Source: Candidatus Hydrogenedentota bacterium (GTDB taxonomy: Bacteria > Hydrogenedentota > Hydrogenedentia > Hydrogenedentales > SLHB01). Taken from it: a stretch of 33,533 nucleotides of DNA. Each line of letters starts with the position of its first letter. Positions within the stretch are counted from its first letter, which is position 1. The stretch is from assembly GCA_020848835.1 (NCBI GenBank), contig JADLHJ010000019.1:1-33533 (forward strand), in the 5' to 3' direction. The notes below the pieces were generated by a model that was given only the letters and a program-made list of their open reading frames with translations, did no database searches and was not told the DNA's origin. The translations under genes and the position numbers were made by a program. Shown piece after piece: positions 32,100 to 33,533 of this stretch.

Positions 32100-33235
32100 C
32101 ACAGGCTCTGTTGTGCGTCCCGGATCGCTTTTTCGTATCCTTGCGCCAGGTCTTCATTTCCGATTTGCCTGTAAAGCGAGGCGATTTCTTTCCATAGACT
32201 TAAGATCTTTGGCCCGTTGGTTATGAAGTTTTGTTCAATCAAAGAATCTGCCTGTTGTTTCAATGTTGCGATTCGCGATTCGACATCGGCTTTGTTCTCC
32301 TTCTTCTTGGGTTGTTGCGCTTGCATCGGCTGGCTCGGGTTCGCCTGTGGGACTTGACCCTTAGGGAATGCCTTGTCCCAACCGTTCCACATCGTTTCGA
32401 AGGCACGTCCCAGGCGCGGCGCCTTGGTCTTCAGATCGCCGAGAATACCGCGAATGATGTTGTCAATGGCTTTCGAGTGCGCTTGTTGCAGGTTCATCTG
32501 AAGCGAGTGCGCGAGTTGTGCGTTTTCCGCAAGCTGCTGTAAGTACGAACTGACGTTGGCGCCAACCTCGTTTGGTACATCGACAGGGTCGCGCAGACTA
32601 CGCCCATCGAGTATCGGCTTGTTCATCATGTACCAGGAAGCGAATTGTCCCAATGCTTGCTGGACTTGACCCAGCACCTCTTCGGTCGCTTTGGAGATCG
32701 CTTCGCCATGTACTACCCCCGCCGCCTCATTGAACGGATCGGCGTTCGTGCCTTGGGATGTGCCGCTCCGAGGTGTGCCGGGTGAAGTCGAACCGGGTTT
32801 GCTCGCCGGCTTTTCCGGTTGGTTCTCGCCGGGGACCCAATTTAGGAATGCAATTGGCCCCTTTACATTGTGATAGCAATTGTTAGAATGGTAGCCCTTG
32901 CTCCAGCGGTCAGATTGAACCATAAGGTCGCGTGAATATTGCAGCCGCTCCATGACGTCGCCGACGGTTTTCCCTGAAATCGATCCCCAGTGCTTGGCGT
33001 TGTCGTGTGTCCAGACCTCTACGTACCAATAGAGCACGGCATACTTACTGGGATCGCCGTTTGGCACAAATGTTATGTTCCCGTCATTTCCTCTCACGTA
33101 GAACCCGTTCGTTGCCGGCCCGGAGTTCGGATTTGCTTGTACCATACCTTCGACTTGCTCGCGCGACGGTGTCGCCAACGCGGCAATGCAACATCCGAAG
33201 ATGGCGGTGAAAAAGAAGAAGGAGCGAGATGTCAT
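32099..33235 (-). CDS. Hypothetical secreted protein with helical C-terminal half
   Basis: A 378-residue protein; ATG 33235 has GAGGGA seven bases upstream. Signal peptide SFFFFTAIFGCCIAALA. The first part holds NGFYVRGNDGNITFVPNGD and VLYWYVEVWTHDNAKHWG; a Pro/Ser/Thr/Gly linker lies at about 135-165; the rest is mostly predicted helix rich in Gln, Ala and Lys (VLGQVQQALGQFASWYMM, then ESRIATLKQQADSLIEQ), with coiled-coil character. I do not recognise the family. It is followed without gap by the BACON-like lipoprotein, so they likely form a pair, and preceded by another short secreted-type gene 60 bases upstream. Confidence 0.7.
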   Translation of the reverse strand: MTSRSFFFFTAIFGCCIAALATPSREQVEGMVQANPNSGPATNGFYVRGNDGNITFVPNGDPSKYAVLYWYVEVWTHDNAKHWGSISGKTVGDVMERLQYSRDLMVQSDRWSKGYHSNNCYHNVKGPIAFLNWVPGENQPEKPASKPGSTSPGTPRSGTSQGTNADPFNEAAGVVHGEAISKATEEVLGQVQQALGQFASWYMMNKPILDGRSLRDPVDVPNEVGANVSSYLQQLAENAQLAHSLQMNLQQAHSKAIDNIIRGILGDLKTKAPRLGRAFETMWNGWDKAFPKGQVPQANPSQPMQAQQPKKKENKADVESRIATLKQQADSLIEQNFITNGPKILSLWKEIASLYRQIGNEDLAQGYEKAIRDAQQSL

Positions 33236-33294
33236 TGGTCAATCCCTCGTACACGACGATTCTTGAGTGAACACACGAATACGAAATGTCGCCT

Positions 33295-33533
33295 TTACAG
33301 CTTTGTAAGTTTGAAGCAGCCATTCTTGGTAACATCGTTTGTTACCCACATGGAACCATTCAGTGTCGCGTCCTTGTACGGCTGAACGCACCGGTATGTC
33401 GTCCCCCCCAAGGTGAACTCGAATACAGAATCACCATTTTCGTTTTCGTAGAAGCTCCATCCGGATTTTGCTACGCCTGCGGGCTCGTATTCGGATGGAG
33501 CATCGTCCAATTTGCTGCAGTAATCCAAGCTGA
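33295..33533 (-). CDS. C-terminal part of a hypothetical protein cut by the window end
   Basis: The frame is open through the end of the window, so only the last 79 residues or so are visible. It contains GWSFYENENGDSVFEFTLGG, TTYRCVQPYKDATLNGSMWV and ends TKNGCFKLTKL: a small beta-rich domain with a pair of Cys that could form a disulfide. No family recognised. Same strand as, and 59 bases before, the secreted helical protein, so probably one transcription unit. Confidence 0.6.
   Translation of the reverse strand, partial: SLDYCSKLDDAPSEYEPAGVAKSGWSFYENENGDSVFEFTLGGTTYRCVQPYKDATLNGSMWVTNDVTKNGCFKLTKL

Overview
The window reads like a chromosomal segment from an uncultivated, PVC-adjacent heterotroph (Planctomycetota or Hydrogenedentota-like). 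The grounds are a Planctomycete-type membrane-bound dehydrogenase with a C-terminal cytochrome c domain, a GH106 rhamnosidase, tandem FGE/SUMF1-fold lipoproteins, SBBP-repeat and Ig-repeat surface protein, GMC oxidoreductase with a Tat partner, and TIGR03805/TIGR03806-type beta-helix plus diheme cytochromes. The phylum is inference; no rRNA or tRNA was seen.

Layout. (1) 1-5541, minus: an operon nxrC-nxrA-small ORF-nxrB (nxrB cut by the window start) for a periplasmic, Tat-exported type II DMSO-reductase-family enzyme of the nitrite oxidoreductase/nitrate reductase group. (2) 5875-8907, plus: GH106 glycosidase. (3) 8988-11572, minus: three tandem FGE-fold lipoproteins. (4) 11811-12066, minus: a small membrane ORF with its own promoter/operator. 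(5) 12447-15288, plus: Gluc-DH subunit-3-like protein, GMC oxidoreductase, Rrf2 regulator 1. (6) 15328-18357, minus: cupredoxin, heme A synthase, RIC/YtfE-type di-iron repair protein, DGC-domain protein. (7) 18535-25797, plus: PVC dehydrogenase, Rrf2 regulator 2, beta-helix lipoprotein, two diheme cytochromes. (8) 25955-26473, plus: MOSC protein. (9) 26655-33533, minus: cell-surface and secreted proteins, mostly unrecognised.

The most interesting result is a shared regulatory element. Four promoters (nxr operon, small ORF, cupredoxin-ctaA-ric-dgc operon, MOSC gene) carry TGGA-N8-TCCR followed by CTAY, always 25-27 bases downstream of a TTGACW -35 box. Two Rrf2 regulators encoded in the window share an identical recognition-helix segment and the same C-x6-C-x5-C iron-sulfur motif, so they are the obvious candidate readers. 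The inferred system is a nitrogen-oxide or redox-responsive regulon that joins a molybdenum nitrite/nitrate enzyme, molybdenum-cofactor handling (MOSC), heme a synthesis, nitrosative damage repair and periplasmic electron carriers.
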